A stretch of 64,000 nt of DNA, from NCBI RefSeq assembly GCF_020360975.1, contig NW_025408676.1:1798001-1862000 (forward strand). Direction: 5' to 3'. The notes under the pieces were generated by a model. The model was not told the DNA's origin. It saw only the letters and a program-made list of their open reading frames with translations, and did not search any database. Positions within the stretch are counted from its first letter, which is position 1. Every line of letters begins with the position of its first letter. Position numbers and translations under genes: made by a program. The stretch comes from Hirsutella rhossiliensis (lineage: Eukaryota; Ascomycota; Sordariomycetes; Hypocreales; Ophiocordycipitaceae). Positions 54,660-64,000 of the stretch are shown here, in pieces.

Positions 54660-56262
54660 ATGGGAGACGGCGCCACGGTGACGTGGAACGCGTCTCCGGC
54701 GCCGTCGACCGAGATACAAGCACAGGGCCATGATGCCCTCGTGGGCACCCGAGTGTCCCGCCGGCGACGGGACAGATATTCAGTGGCCCTCTCGTTTAAC
54801 GTGGCCGCATTCCTGCTTCCGGCCATATACAGCACCCTGGCCAAGCTCTGGGTGGCCCGAATCGACTCAAGCATGGTCGTCACCACAGAGTCAGCAGCCT
54901 CGTCCTCCCTTCAGAAAAGACGGATCCCTCCTTCCGCCACTAACCAGCTCCATTCCCAGCGTCTACACGTACATTGCCACCATTGCCGAGGTCATCAACG
55001 AGGGTCTCCCACGCGCCTCATGGACCACCATCGGCGACAAGTGCTCTCGCAAACACAGCCAACGATTAGCCTTGGCACATACCCTCATCCTCGCGCAGGC
55101 CCTTCTAGGGCTCGCCCTTTCGCTCATACTGCTCGGCGCCGCAGAGACTTTCGCCAAAGGCTTCGTGCCCCTCGAGGTGCGCCAGCAGAGCATCACGTAC
55201 GTGCGCATCGGCAGCTTCTCGGTACTCAGCGGTGCCATCGAGGCTGCCGTTGCCGCAGCGACGAGAGCCCTCGACGAGCCCGACGTTGCCCTCATATTGA
55301 GCTGCATCAAGTTCGCTGTAAATATTATCCTCGACTTGCTGCTGATCTCGACTTTCAGAGTTGGGAGCCTCGAGCCGACCGTGAATTTGCAGGCGAGCAT
55401 CCAGCTGGCCTGCAATCTTGCGGCTGCGTTCGGCGGCCTCGCCTACTTCTTGTTCAGAAACTACCTCGGGCCAAGGGAGAGGGAACGATCGGCCATCCGC
55501 ACGGCCCCCAGTCTCTGCGCCCTCAAGATCCTGCTTCGCCCTGCCATCCCGACCTTTGTCGAGTCGGCCATTCGAAACGCCTTTTATTTGTGGTTAGTCA
55601 CCACAATAGTATCCTTGGGTACAGTGTACGCCACGGCTTGGGGCGTCTTCAACACCATCCGTTGGGGTCTCGTCATGGTCCCCGTGTCGGCCTTGGAAGC
55701 CACGACACTCACCTTTGTGGGACACAACTGGGGCCGCTGGCGGAGGGACACTGGCATCGCCACGCTCCGGCCCCGGACGAGCCTGGCGTCCTTGTGTCGA
55801 ATCGTCCGTCCGGCGTTCATCTCCGCCGCCGTGGCGCTCGCATTCGAAGTGCCACTCTGCATCGCTATGTATTTTGTGGGAGCACGCTCGTTCGCACGGT
55901 ACTTGAGCGGCAGTGACGAAGTGGCCGAAGTGGCCGCACGAATGTGGAGGACGTTGGACTATTGCTATATTGTGTACGCCGTGTCGACGCAGATGAGCGC
56001 GATCTTGCTCGCGACGCGGCCGAAATGGTATCTTTGGCAGAGCTTGGCCAGCACGTTTTTATACGTCCTGCCCTGGACTATCGTCTGCCAGGTCGCCAAT
56101 CTGGATAAGAACAACGCCTGGACATACCATGCGCTGACGTTTGGAGGCAGTCTGGTGATGAGCTTCATCTGCATCATGGCGGTCCTAGGGCTGTGGGCGT
56201 GGACTCTGAGAACGGGGAGGGCACACTTGGAAGTGGTTAGGGTCATGTCCGACAGCCCTTGA
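54660..56262 (+). CDS. MATE-like multi-pass transporter, intact
   Basis: Exons are 54660..54889 and 54960..56262, with a 70-bp intron (GA|GTCAGC, CCACTAACC, TTCCCAG). The phase joins SSMVVTT to [12 protein letters not shown] and gives 510 residues with no break. About 12 hydrophobic segments are visible, for example [72 protein letters not shown] and [17 protein letters not shown]. The twofold layout and the N-IILDLLLI and [12 protein letters not shown] segments suggest a MATE/polysaccharide-exporter fold; substrate unknown. The family call is by overall pattern, so moderate. Confidence 0.7.
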
Positions 56263-56414
56263 CACGGTCCAATCCGCAGCTCACGCTGTATGGGCAATTG
56301 CTGGATTGGAAAGGGCTACTAGGGGGGCCTAAAAGGAAGTCGGCCCCCCCTCTAGGGAGGGGGGGTTCGGTCGACCAGGAAATTAGTCGTCGACTGGGAA
56401 ATAAAAACTAGATA
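56263..56414. other. Transporter 3' flank
   Basis: Contains GGCCCCCCCTCTAGGGAGGGGGGG, an imperfect GC palindrome that could act in 3' end formation, and GTCGACCAG/AGTCGTCGACTGG. No gene. Confidence 0.35.
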
Positions 56415-57439
56415 CTCGGGGGGTTGACTAGCAGGGGTCCGCAAGGCCCCCCCCTCTCCTACGGAGAGGGGGTCACAAAACTTGTTTCTTTGACGGTCGT
56501 GTTTCCCTCTATCGCGACTTTAATCAATGATCACGCCACCAATTGATGTTATTGAAATGCTAAAAAAGAAAATTTCCACGCATCAGGTTCGATATAATTT
56601 ATACACCAAATCTCATACGAATTGGTCCGGTGGTTAGTGCTGCACTATGTACCTAAAGATGTCTAATGCTTGCGCGTCTACTTCGTACCGTAGATATAGT
56701 GGGTTATAGTATGCGTTTGCCTTGATCGAGCCTTTAATTGAGCGTCACGCAATCAATTAACATTCTTCGAATAGGAAAAAATTGTACAATGTCTATTAGG
56801 TACTATAGAATGTCTATGCCAAGTTTTATAGAAATTATTCTAAGGGTTAATCGTGCATCGCGCGTCTTCGGTAACCTTTAAAAATGATACATTAAAGCCC
56901 CTACTATTTTACCTGGACAGTTAAGTACTCCGTTTACTATAGAACGAGCGCAATTGCTATCTTAAAGTACGGAAACAAACTTCGCAACGCACCAACATAC
57001 TAACATCTTTAATGCATATAATATAAAGAACATGGGTTTAAATAGAAAAATTGTTGCTAAATTTGAAGTATAAAAATATATATATCGTGACTGTTATCGA
57101 ATATGTTATATTAAACGCACGTCTTTAAAGGTACCTTACACCTTATTTTACTAGTGAAGGTACATTAATAATGACTGAAAATATTCGCCTCTACGGATTA
57201 GCTCGCGTCGCCTACGCTATATGAGAGCTCCTACTTGACTAAAAATTAGACATAATAGAAATTAAGTATAGGTAATGATACGGGGAAAGTTTTAAGTCTT
57301 GAAAGCATCAATTGAAGGCGTGGCGGTTGGTTAAAGTCATAAAAGAGGGAAACACGACCGTCAAAGAAACAAGTTTTGTGACCCCCTCTCCGTAGGAGAG
57401 GGGGGGGCCTTGCGGACCCCTGCTAGTCAACCCCCCGAG
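56415..57439. mobile_element. AT-rich non-autonomous element with 96-bp perfect TIRs and TA duplication
   Basis: The first 96 bp (56415..56510) are a perfect inverted copy of the last 96 (57344..57439), starting CTCGGGGGGTTGACTAGCAG; similarity continues for about 35 bp more. TA flanks it on both sides (56413..56414, 57440..57441), as in Tc1/mariner-type elements. The interior is strongly AT-rich and has no coding potential. It seems to contain two diverged copies of one unit (TTTAATYRA..AATTRA blocks at about 56520 and 56732). Within each TIR GCCCCCCCCTCTCCTACGGAGAGGGGG forms a further hairpin. Confidence 0.85.
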
Positions 57440-57481
57440 TACATAAGTTCAGTAGCAACGGTCTAGTAACGCTATGTACTA

Positions 57482-59692
57482 CCATGCACCACCACCCTTT
57501 CGCCAACCCCACCCTTTCGCCAGGCAAAAAAAAAAACCACCACCAAAACTCAACTATTTCATTTACACACAACTTGACCAAAATAAAAGTTATTTGCAAA
57601 TGGTTGCCTGGTGTAAATGTACAATTGATGTATCTATTGGCTTTTAGGCCTTTTGACCAGCCTCCCCGATCGTGTGGTGCGCTGAGGTAGTATGGTTTCT
57701 TCGCTGACTTCAATAACTGAAGCAGCCTCCGATTCTGGCCCTGACTCCCGAGAGCTATGGTTCACCACAACATGCTTCTTTTCGCTTCCTTTTTCTGGAT
57801 TGGATTCTCCAGAGGCTAGAGCCTCGCTCAGAGTCATGAAACGTTTATTGGGATTCGGAATAGCCTTCCTCTTCTTCCCTCTCTTCAGACGTGCCAGTTC
57901 CTCCTCCATGCCAGCAATTCTCATGGCATGCGCCATTAACGTCTGTTGTTGAGTCTCAAAGCCTTTGGCTATCACGTTATACCGTCTCCGTGTCTTTGGT
58001 GTTTTGTTTAGCCCAAGATCGCGAATCTGGCGGCTGGTTTTTGGTGTATCATCCGAGCCCAAATACAGCGCCGGCTCCGGAGTCCTTTTTGGGCTGTCAT
58101 TCCGCCTATCCTCTTGGATTTCTGGGTGCCGTAGAGCTTTGGCTCGCGAAATTGGCCAATTGCCAGTAACTCTCCAGCCGGAGAGTATATTCTTCTTCGT
58201 CATTTCCACTTCACGAGCCTTGGCGTAGGCTCTGATGAAATTGACCTTATCCACCGGAGCGGAATCAGTCAGGGAAGCGAACTTTTCCAACTCTCGTCGA
58301 TATGCAGCTTTGGAGGCGTTGAATACTCCATTGTCCAATGGCTGGAGGCCGTGAGAGCAGTGTGCTGGAAGGTAGCAACAGTAAACGTTGTTCAAAAAGC
58401 ATGTAGCCATCCATTCGTCCTTCGCTCGGTTAGCAGCGACCTTTGGCTAGGTAAACAAAGACAGTACCGTTGCATGGCTCCCGTGGCCGTCTAGAATGAT
58501 TAATCTGGCATCAGACTCCTCGGCAGGCTTGGTCTGGGGCAAATAGACCCTTTCAAGCCATTCAACACCAATGTGGTCGTCAGTCCACCCGTTTGGTGAA
58601 GTTATGTAATGCCAGTTGGCTATCTTCTTGAATTCATGAAGGAACCACTGTTTTTGGAGTTCCTTTCCCTTGAATATTATGCCAGGAGTCAAGGAACGGC
58701 CGTCCGCAGTGATAGCTTCGATAAACGAAGTCCAATTTCGAGTTTGTGGTCCCTTGAGAAGAGCCTTTCGCTTTGGGTCCGCGCTTCCGACCACCAGGCT
58801 ATCCAACCCTAACGAAGAGAGTCTAGTTAGTCAAATTTCAAAAATAAAGAGAAAAGAGAAATGGCGGCTTGCCAAAACCGATCATGATGCCTCCTTCGTC
58901 AACGTTAACAATGTTCTCAGGCCGGATCCAGCCGTACTGGCCCTCCCTGATATCGAAGTACCAATGAACCGCCTTAGGCGTGAAGGATTCAAACCTATTA
59001 GCTTCCTGACGTCTACCGATCTTAGTCTTAAGGTCTCGGTGGCGCTCGATGAATCTGGCTACCCAGTTGCGTCCTAATTTTGGTTGTTCGCCTTGATGTC
59101 TTAACAAGCCCATGACGCAAGCGCGAATCTGATTGTGGGACGGAGCATATCCCAGAGACTCCTGACGAAGAATCCAGAAAGCCAATTTATCTTCCTGATT
59201 CTTGGACAAGCGCTTACCAGGCTGAATTTGCTCTTTCATGGCCGTCAGGCCGTTAAATCTGTCGATCAGAGTCCTTCGAGGCACTCCCCATCTCTGAGCC
59301 GCTTGAGAGGGTGAACAGCCGTTATCGGTGATATCTAATATAGCCTCGGCCACGTCGTCTTCTGTATATTTCCAACGAGGCCGCGATGAAGGCATTTTTA
59401 TTGCGTTGTAAGAGACTGGCATGAGAAATGTTGGGAAAGAGCGGTGAGGAATTTGGTGATTAAGATGGTGACATTTCCTTGCAATGGTTTGCATACATCA
59501 CGTGCCCCACGCAACTGCACGAGACCAGAAAAATGAATTCCAATCAATTTTATATCTATGAGAAGTGACCGCTTGCCAATAACTTCTATTTTGGCCAAAT
59601 TCTGTATAAATGAAATAGTTGAGTTTTTGGTGGTGGTTTTTTTTTTTTGCCTGGCGAAAGGGTGGGGTTGGCGAAAGGGTGGTGGTGCATGG
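57482..59692 (-). mobile_element. Complete Tigger/pogo-like DNA transposon
   Basis: The ends are inverted repeats of about 110 bp starting CCATGCACCACCACCCTTTC, near identical except for the length of an internal poly-A (about 11 versus 13). A TA duplication flanks it (57480..57481 and 59693..59694). CACCCTTTCGCCA occurs twice in each TIR, a possible transposase binding site. It encodes one intact transposase. Confidence 0.9.
57634..59395 (-). CDS. Tigger/pogo-like transposase, intact across two introns (549 aa)
   Basis: Exons are 58873..59395, 58468..58808 and 57634..58419 (1650 bp). Intron 1 (64 bp) has a GC donor (TTTTG|GCAAGC), branch TGACTAACT and acceptor CGTTAG. Intron 2 (48 bp, ACG|GTACTG, GCTAACC, GCGAAG) removes an in-frame TAG. 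Domains: psq-type HTH (SPSQAAQRWGVPRRTLIDRFNG), CENP-B-like helix (LAFWILRQESLGYAPSHNQIR, WVARFIERH), and DDE_1 with NIVNVDEGGIMIGFG, LIILDGHGSHATDEWM and LQPLDNGVFNASK, so the three acidic residues are present. The tail is basic (LKRGKKRKAIPN). All phases close, so it could be functional. Confidence 0.85.
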
Positions 59693-59696
59693 TACC

Positions 59697-61670
59697 TGTG
59701 GGAATGGTATTAACGTAATCTACCCCCTTCCTGGCCACACCCCCTACCTGCTCAAAATTTCCCCACCCAAGCGACCCGTACCTCATGGCGCGACCAACCG
59801 AACACAACAGACGGCAATTGATTCCAAGAGACAAACAAGCAAGTAAATTCAGACCTGTCTATCTATTACACGTCCGGGCATTATGTTCAAATGACCTGCA
59901 TTTACTACACCGTGGTGGTGCACGCCGTCTTGGGACGCACAGCTCTTCTTCTGTCTGCCGTCGGGCCTGCTCCTCGATAAGTTGTTGCCCTGCCTGCTCA
60001 TCCTCCCTTGCCCTCAGTCGCCTAGCACGTTCCTCTTCCTTTCTCGCCGTCGCTTTATCTTAGCCGTGCCTTCTGCGACAGACAGAGCACCGCCATCACC
60101 AATATACTCGCGTCGTTGCTCTCTCTTCCTCTTTCGCCGCTGGTTTTCTGACCGAAGATGTCTGTTTTCGTCGGCGAGCAGCGCGGCACTATGCATGGCC
60201 ATTTGACATCCTTTGATGAGCTGGTTTATGGCTTGTGAGACCGGCGTGCCCGCATTTTGTGGCCGGCGCTGAAGAAGTCCTTCCACGTGAGTGGTAAGCT
60301 GGCTAACATTGCAAGGTGTCTTGTGGGCTTCCAAGCTTTCTGGGGCTTGCTTGTGCTTGTCGCCGTCATCGTTGGCATTGTCGTTGCCATTCCTGTCAAC
60401 CTGAACTAGTAACCGTGACAGAACCCGGGTCGGATTGAATGGGAAAGGCCTGTGGCCATGAATCCACTTCGGATGTTCGACGGGAGAGCGCTTGTCGGCG
60501 GGCCTCGATGTACAGAAGCAGGAAGTCCTCTTTATCGATGTGGTTGACCCTGCGAGCATCTTCTCTTGAACATTCCGCCCATATATCGTTTTCAAAGGCG
60601 AAAAGCACCCGACATCCAGAGGCTGTAAGAGATGTGAGGAATGAGCTGGCATTTGGAGTACCACGATGGCATTGTCCGTACAGTACTTGTCGAACTCCGG
60701 CGTAACATGGCTGCCGTGCCCGTCGAGAATGAGAAGTCGGCGTGTTCCAACGGTACGGCGCCGTGTGTATGGGTCGAAAACTCCCTTCAACCAATGCAAT
60801 CCAAGGTCGTCGGAAGTCCAACCTTTGTCGCTCACGGCAATCTGCCAGTCCTTGGGCACATCTGCCTCGTACCAGCTTGCTTGGTGCACCTTGCCCTGGA
60901 AGATGACCATCGCCGGCAAAGCCCAACCTTGGCAATTAATAGATTCAATTACGGTAACCCATTCTCGATTTCCTGGCTGCATGACCATAGGCCGACCTCG
61001 CCGGTCAGACCGAGTAAGGACTCTTGCCGACGCAATGACTCCCATTTGAAAACCCGTCTCATCGAAGTTGTAGACATCCTCATCAAGAATCCCCATTTCT
61101 GTTTCGCCATTGCCACCCGATCGTACCATTCTTGCATCATCTTCGGTCTTCGCATTTGGCACGTTGGTAATCGTATCGACGAGAGTATTTCGCCTTGATT
61201 TCGTCGTGGCGGCCAACGAACTTCCGCACCCAATTTCGCCGACAGTTTCTTGGCAGCGCTCCGAAAGCAACAAGTTGGCCATGCGGCGAGTGTAGACCAC
61301 TGTCGGCGGCATCCCTCGCTCGTCCATCGACAAGACCCATTGTACGAGGCAGTCTCTTCCGTCGCCGTCAACTTCCGGTTGTTCATCTGCGCGTCGCGTC
61401 GGGGCCGGGCACCGCGCAGTCGAGCAGAGACTGTCGATTGAGGGACATCGTATGCCGTCGCGGCCTTGTGGGCGCTGTCGAATTGGCCTTGCTGATAGGC
61501 CTTCACGGCGAGCAGGACCCGTTCTTCGCGTGGAATCGATTGGTCTCGAATTTCCGTCATGGTGGTCGGCCTGTCTCGCCATGAGGTGCGGGTCGCTTGG
61601 GTGGGGAATTTTTGAGCAGGTAGGGGGTGTGACCAGGAAGGGGGTAGATTACGTTAATACCATTCCCACA
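59697..61670 (-). mobile_element. pogo/Fot1-like element, copy 2, with long TIRs
   Basis: The left end (from 59697) and right end (to 61670) are inverted copies starting TGTGGGAATGGTATTAACG and continuing about 100 bp to CCTCATGGCG. Weaker similarity extends into the start of the ORF, so the left TIR contains a copy of the coding start. No clean TA duplication is seen, because the Tigger-like element abuts the left end. Confidence 0.75.
60014..61560 (-). pseudogene. pogo/Fot1-like transposase, copy 2, frameshifted
   Basis: ATG at 61560 (MTEIRDQSIPREERVLLAVKAYQQGQ). HTH TAYDVPQSTVSARLRG is followed by a shift near 61345 to SMDERGMPPTVVYTRRMAN, and further shifts near 61230 and 61140. It then reads YNFDETGFQMGV, LLILDGHGSHVTPEFDKYC and LQPLDVGCFSPLK in one long frame to 60014, with a shift pair near 60560..60450. 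The C-terminus, missing from copy 1, has a basic coiled coil (LRSENQRRKRKREQRREY). All acidic catalytic residues are kept. Confidence 0.8.
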
Positions 61671-61882
61671 GATTACGTTATATATATAGGCGGGGTCCGC
61701 ACCTCCGGGTGCGGCACCCGCACACTCTTCCTTTTCCCCTTTGTAGAATATTATATCCTTCCTTCGGACCCTCTCTGTGCGTACTCGAGGCCACCCCGTT
61801 ACACCTACTAACAGCGGTGCCTATACTAGCCGACAGATACAAAAGGCGCTGTTTGGACGGAAAAAGGGCAACGGGGGCAGAG
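61671..61882. other. Spacer between pogo copy 2 and the fold-back repeat
   Basis: Begins with GATTACGTTATATATATAGG and GCACCTCCGGGTGC, a short palindrome. No gene. Confidence 0.35.
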
Positions 61883-62172
61883 CAATCAACACATGCACAT
61901 CACAGACTATCAGATCATCTGGGAATCTACCTACGAAAAGTCCCTTTATTCACTTTAATGCCCACTTTTGATCTCTCCTTCGCGAGATGAATCGAGGCAT
62001 ATGACGATAAAGGGATTCCCTGCCTTGGTGGCCTTCTGCGCTGCTGCCTTCGCAACCGGTCCCAATGCAAACTCTCGCGAAGGAGAGAGCATAAGTGGGC
62101 ATAAAAGTGGATAAATGGACTTTTCGTAGGTAGATTCTCAGATGATCTGATAGTCGGTGATGTGCATGTGTT
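61883..62172. repeat. Fold-back repeat with a Helitron-derived core
   Basis: Arms of about 105 bp (61886..61988 and 62069..62172) are inverted copies with about 90 percent identity by eye (ACACATGCACATCAC, CAGATCATCTG, CTACCTACGAAAAGTCC, TCTCTCCTTCGCGAG). The 80-bp core holds ATCGAGGCATATGACG..AGGGATTCCC (61991..62020), which matches the Helitron 1 Rep region at about 23378..23407 in 28 of 30 positions. Confidence 0.75.
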
Positions 62173-63376
62173 TTTTTCTGTCCAGTTGCCCTGTATCCGT
62201 CTAGCCCTCCCCTTTTATATCCCTCTGTGCCTTCCCTATGTTCATATCCCGTGTTCAGGTATAATATACATTCTATCAGGAAGAGGGCACTCCTTGCCTC
62301 TCACTGAAGGCCGCGTAAGCCATCTACGTCAGCACATTCAGCTCGATCTCCCGATCAATAGCTTTCCAAGCTATTAGGTCGATAGTTCAATCTCTTGAGG
62401 TCCCGAGCCAGTAAAAGATATACCGGACTCCTTGGAGGATCCCGATCGAATAGGAGATCCTCCGGACCCCTCAGTGGTCTAGGAAGAAGAAACAATAGTC
62501 TGCAGACTTCCCTTCTTACCTGGTTTCAAGCTGTATTACCTAGAGAGACCTGGGGACCTCAACTCGTTCGGACCTTCTTCTCGACACAAACCCTACGTCC
62601 CTGGCCGGTACCCACATAAGTCTAACAGAACAGCCCACGCTTTAGCAGGCGATTGGTGTGGTCGTATATCTGGGTTGAAGTCCGGCGAGTCACGGGATCC
62701 GGCAGATCACGGGTAAATCACTTATGTCCCACACCTCGCACGTGACAGCAGTTGGGCCAAGCGATCTGAGTGGCATCAGTCAATTGATGAGAATTATCTG
62801 ACGAACAAAAGAAAGAAAAGGATCGATGCACACATTCGTGCAACAATATATACCTCGCTCATTGCGGCGAAGCCGCAGCGGAGCCGCGGCGCAGCAGTGA
62901 GGTTTCAGGAGCTGTGATACATGACACGGGCGTGATATGGGACACGGAATTTAGGTCTGGCGGGAAAGTGGGTGGGGTTGGGGTGGCTCACTAAGGTGGT
63001 GAAGCACCTACGTTATGGTGTTAGCGACATGTTTGATGAGCATGATTCAGAAACAAACCAAGACACTTTGCCAGCATCGTCTATTCTTGCTGTAGCTAAC
63101 ACAGGTAACTGGGATTAAATAGTTGGTTGGCCTCGCTTAGCATAATCAAGCTCCTTCTGAGGTAGAATTAAGATTATTAGCATCAGGTTGTCGGAAAGAC
63201 GATCGTCACTGCCACTCACTCAGGCTATTCCAGGCGCGATGGTGCGACAACAGTTAACATTCGTGCCTCCACCAGCATAGCAACGTTCGTTGCCTGTTGC
63301 ACTTTGATACGTACCCTTTGCACTTGACACACTTTCAGCCGTATGCCCCTTTTCCCTTAACTATTCTACCCTTAGT
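62173..63376. other. Intergenic region before the right-edge gene
   Basis: Short frames only (up to 74 codons), none supported. Contains GGCGAAGCCGCAGCGGAGCCGCGGCGC (62869..), a GC-rich low-complexity run. No tRNA-like B box or LTR ends could be confirmed. Confidence 0.35.
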
Positions 63377-63384
63377 TATAAATA
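63377..63384 (+). promoter_or_regulatory. TATA box of the right-edge gene
   Basis: TATAAATA about 145 bp upstream of the start codon at 63522, followed by a pyrimidine-rich leader. Confidence 0.5.
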
Positions 63385-63504
63385 AGGGACGATCCTTGCA
63401 CCTTCTTAGATAGAACAGACAGACCTCAATTCACGTCCTGACCCTTTCCTTCCAATTTCAACCCTTGCGAGATTCCCCTCTGCTACTACTTTCATTCAGC
63501 GCCA

Positions 63505-63525
63505 ATGTCACCCAAGGAAACATGA
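63505..63525 (+). promoter_or_regulatory. Upstream ORF overlapping the main start codon
   Basis: ATG TCA CCC AAG GAA ACA TGA encodes six residues; its stop overlaps the ATG at 63522 as ATGA. Such an arrangement could lower translation of, or allow re-initiation at, the main frame. Confidence 0.5.
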
Positions 63526-64000
63526 ACGGACGCCCTTTATTAGAGGCCCCTCAGGTAGGTGGCAATGCCCTCGGCCATAAACATAGTCGCCATGTCGATT
63601 TTACAGGCTCGGGCATCGACTCAAGCACTCTGGTCAAACAACTCGTAGAATACCTTGATGGCCTAGCGGTCCTTGAACAAGACGATGCCTCGGACGAGTT
63701 GAATCAAGCGTTCGTGTTCCCTGCGGCTCCGTCCCCTCGAGCAACAGACATCAGTTACCCCGAAATCGGCCTCAACCACAAACTTGGGCTGCTTCTTACT
63801 AAGCTCTCGTCTACTTGTGCCGGTATGACTTCAACGCCTCCTACGAAACTCCAGAGTCACCAGGCTTGCCTCGAGCAAGTCGACTGCGGAGGAAAAAGTA
63901 GCCGTGGTGGCTTCTACCCTACCCCAGAGTCGAGTCCATCCATTGCTGCCCACGGCAGCAAGCCTGTGTCCCCGACTATCCTGAGTGATAGTAGTATTGC
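63522..64000 (+). CDS. Hypothetical protein, 5' part, runs off right edge
   Basis: An ATG at 63522 opens a frame with no stop through the end of the window (159 codons). The product begins MNGRPLLEAPQVGGNALGHK, has an acidic segment (VEYLDGLAVLEQDDASDELNQ), then SYPEIGLNHKLGLLLTKLSS and Ser/Pro-rich sequence with TPESSP and SKPVSPTILS. No domain is recognised. Codon use and the TATA box upstream support a real gene. CAG|GTAGGT at 63560 could be a splice donor, so the true first exon might be shorter. Confidence 0.55.
   Translation, partial: MNGRPLLEAPQVGGNALGHKHSRHVDFTGSGIDSSTLVKQLVEYLDGLAVLEQDDASDELNQAFVFPAAPSPRATDISYPEIGLNHKLGLLLTKLSSTCAGMTSTPPTKLQSHQACLEQVDCGGKSSRGGFYPTPESSPSIAAHGSKPVSPTILSDSSI

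Noticed and set aside
62340..62420. Possible tRNA or tRNA-derived SINE (GTTCAATCTC resembles a B box)
   Set aside because: No matching A box or cloverleaf could be drawn.

Overview
The window looks like nuclear DNA of a filamentous ascomycete, most likely a Sordariomycete. The evidence is short introns (48-99 bp) with GT..AG ends and CTAAC-like branch sites, fungal families (an ESA1 N-terminus, a bZIP factor, FTA2-like and DUF3295 relics, a MYND finger) and fungal transposon families. There is no sign of bacterial operons, rRNA or CRISPR. About two thirds of the 64 kb is transposon-derived.

Layout. 0-0.6 kb: 5' part of an ESA1-type acetyltransferase gene running off the left edge. 0.9-1.4 kb: small inverted-repeat element. 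1.4-3.3 kb: dead Tad-like LINE carrying two nested insertions (a 5'-truncated LINE tail and a solo LTR). 3.5-16.4 kb: host-like genes, several of them broken (FTA2-like kinase relic, bZIP factor, DUF3295 relic, membrane protein, hypotheticals), plus two diverged copies of an unidentified repeat. 16.6-16.9 kb: second solo LTR. 18.0-20.1 kb: truncated MULE. 20.4-25.4 kb: Helitron 1 (minus strand, frameshifted). 26.1-35.8 kb: Helitron 2, nearly intact. 36.1-38.4 kb: pogo-like element. 38.9-39.5 kb: MYND-finger gene. 39.6-49.6 kb: Helitron 3, a decayed relative of Helitron 2. 49.6-53.8 kb: pogo/Fot1 relic abutting a MULE with about 60-bp TIRs. 54.7-56.3 kb: MATE-like transporter gene. 56.4-57.4 kb: AT-rich non-coding TIR element. 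57.5-59.7 kb: complete Tigger/pogo element whose transposase is intact across two introns. 59.7-61.7 kb: second pogo/Fot1 copy. 61.9-62.2 kb: fold-back repeat holding a scrap of Helitron 1-type sequence. 63.5 kb to the right edge: 5' part of an unknown gene.

How it fits together. Helitrons 2 and 3 share one architecture. A divergently transcribed accessory gene with a conserved intron lies to the left of a Rep-helicase gene with two conserved introns, and the tail carries a recurring 17-nt motif. In Helitron 2 the accessory gene is intact and the Rep-helicase has one apparent frameshift. The accessory gene is not a Helitron component I can name, and it is the best candidate here for something undescribed. 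Many otherwise well-conserved genes carry single-base frameshifts, so both real decay and assembly indels must be considered.
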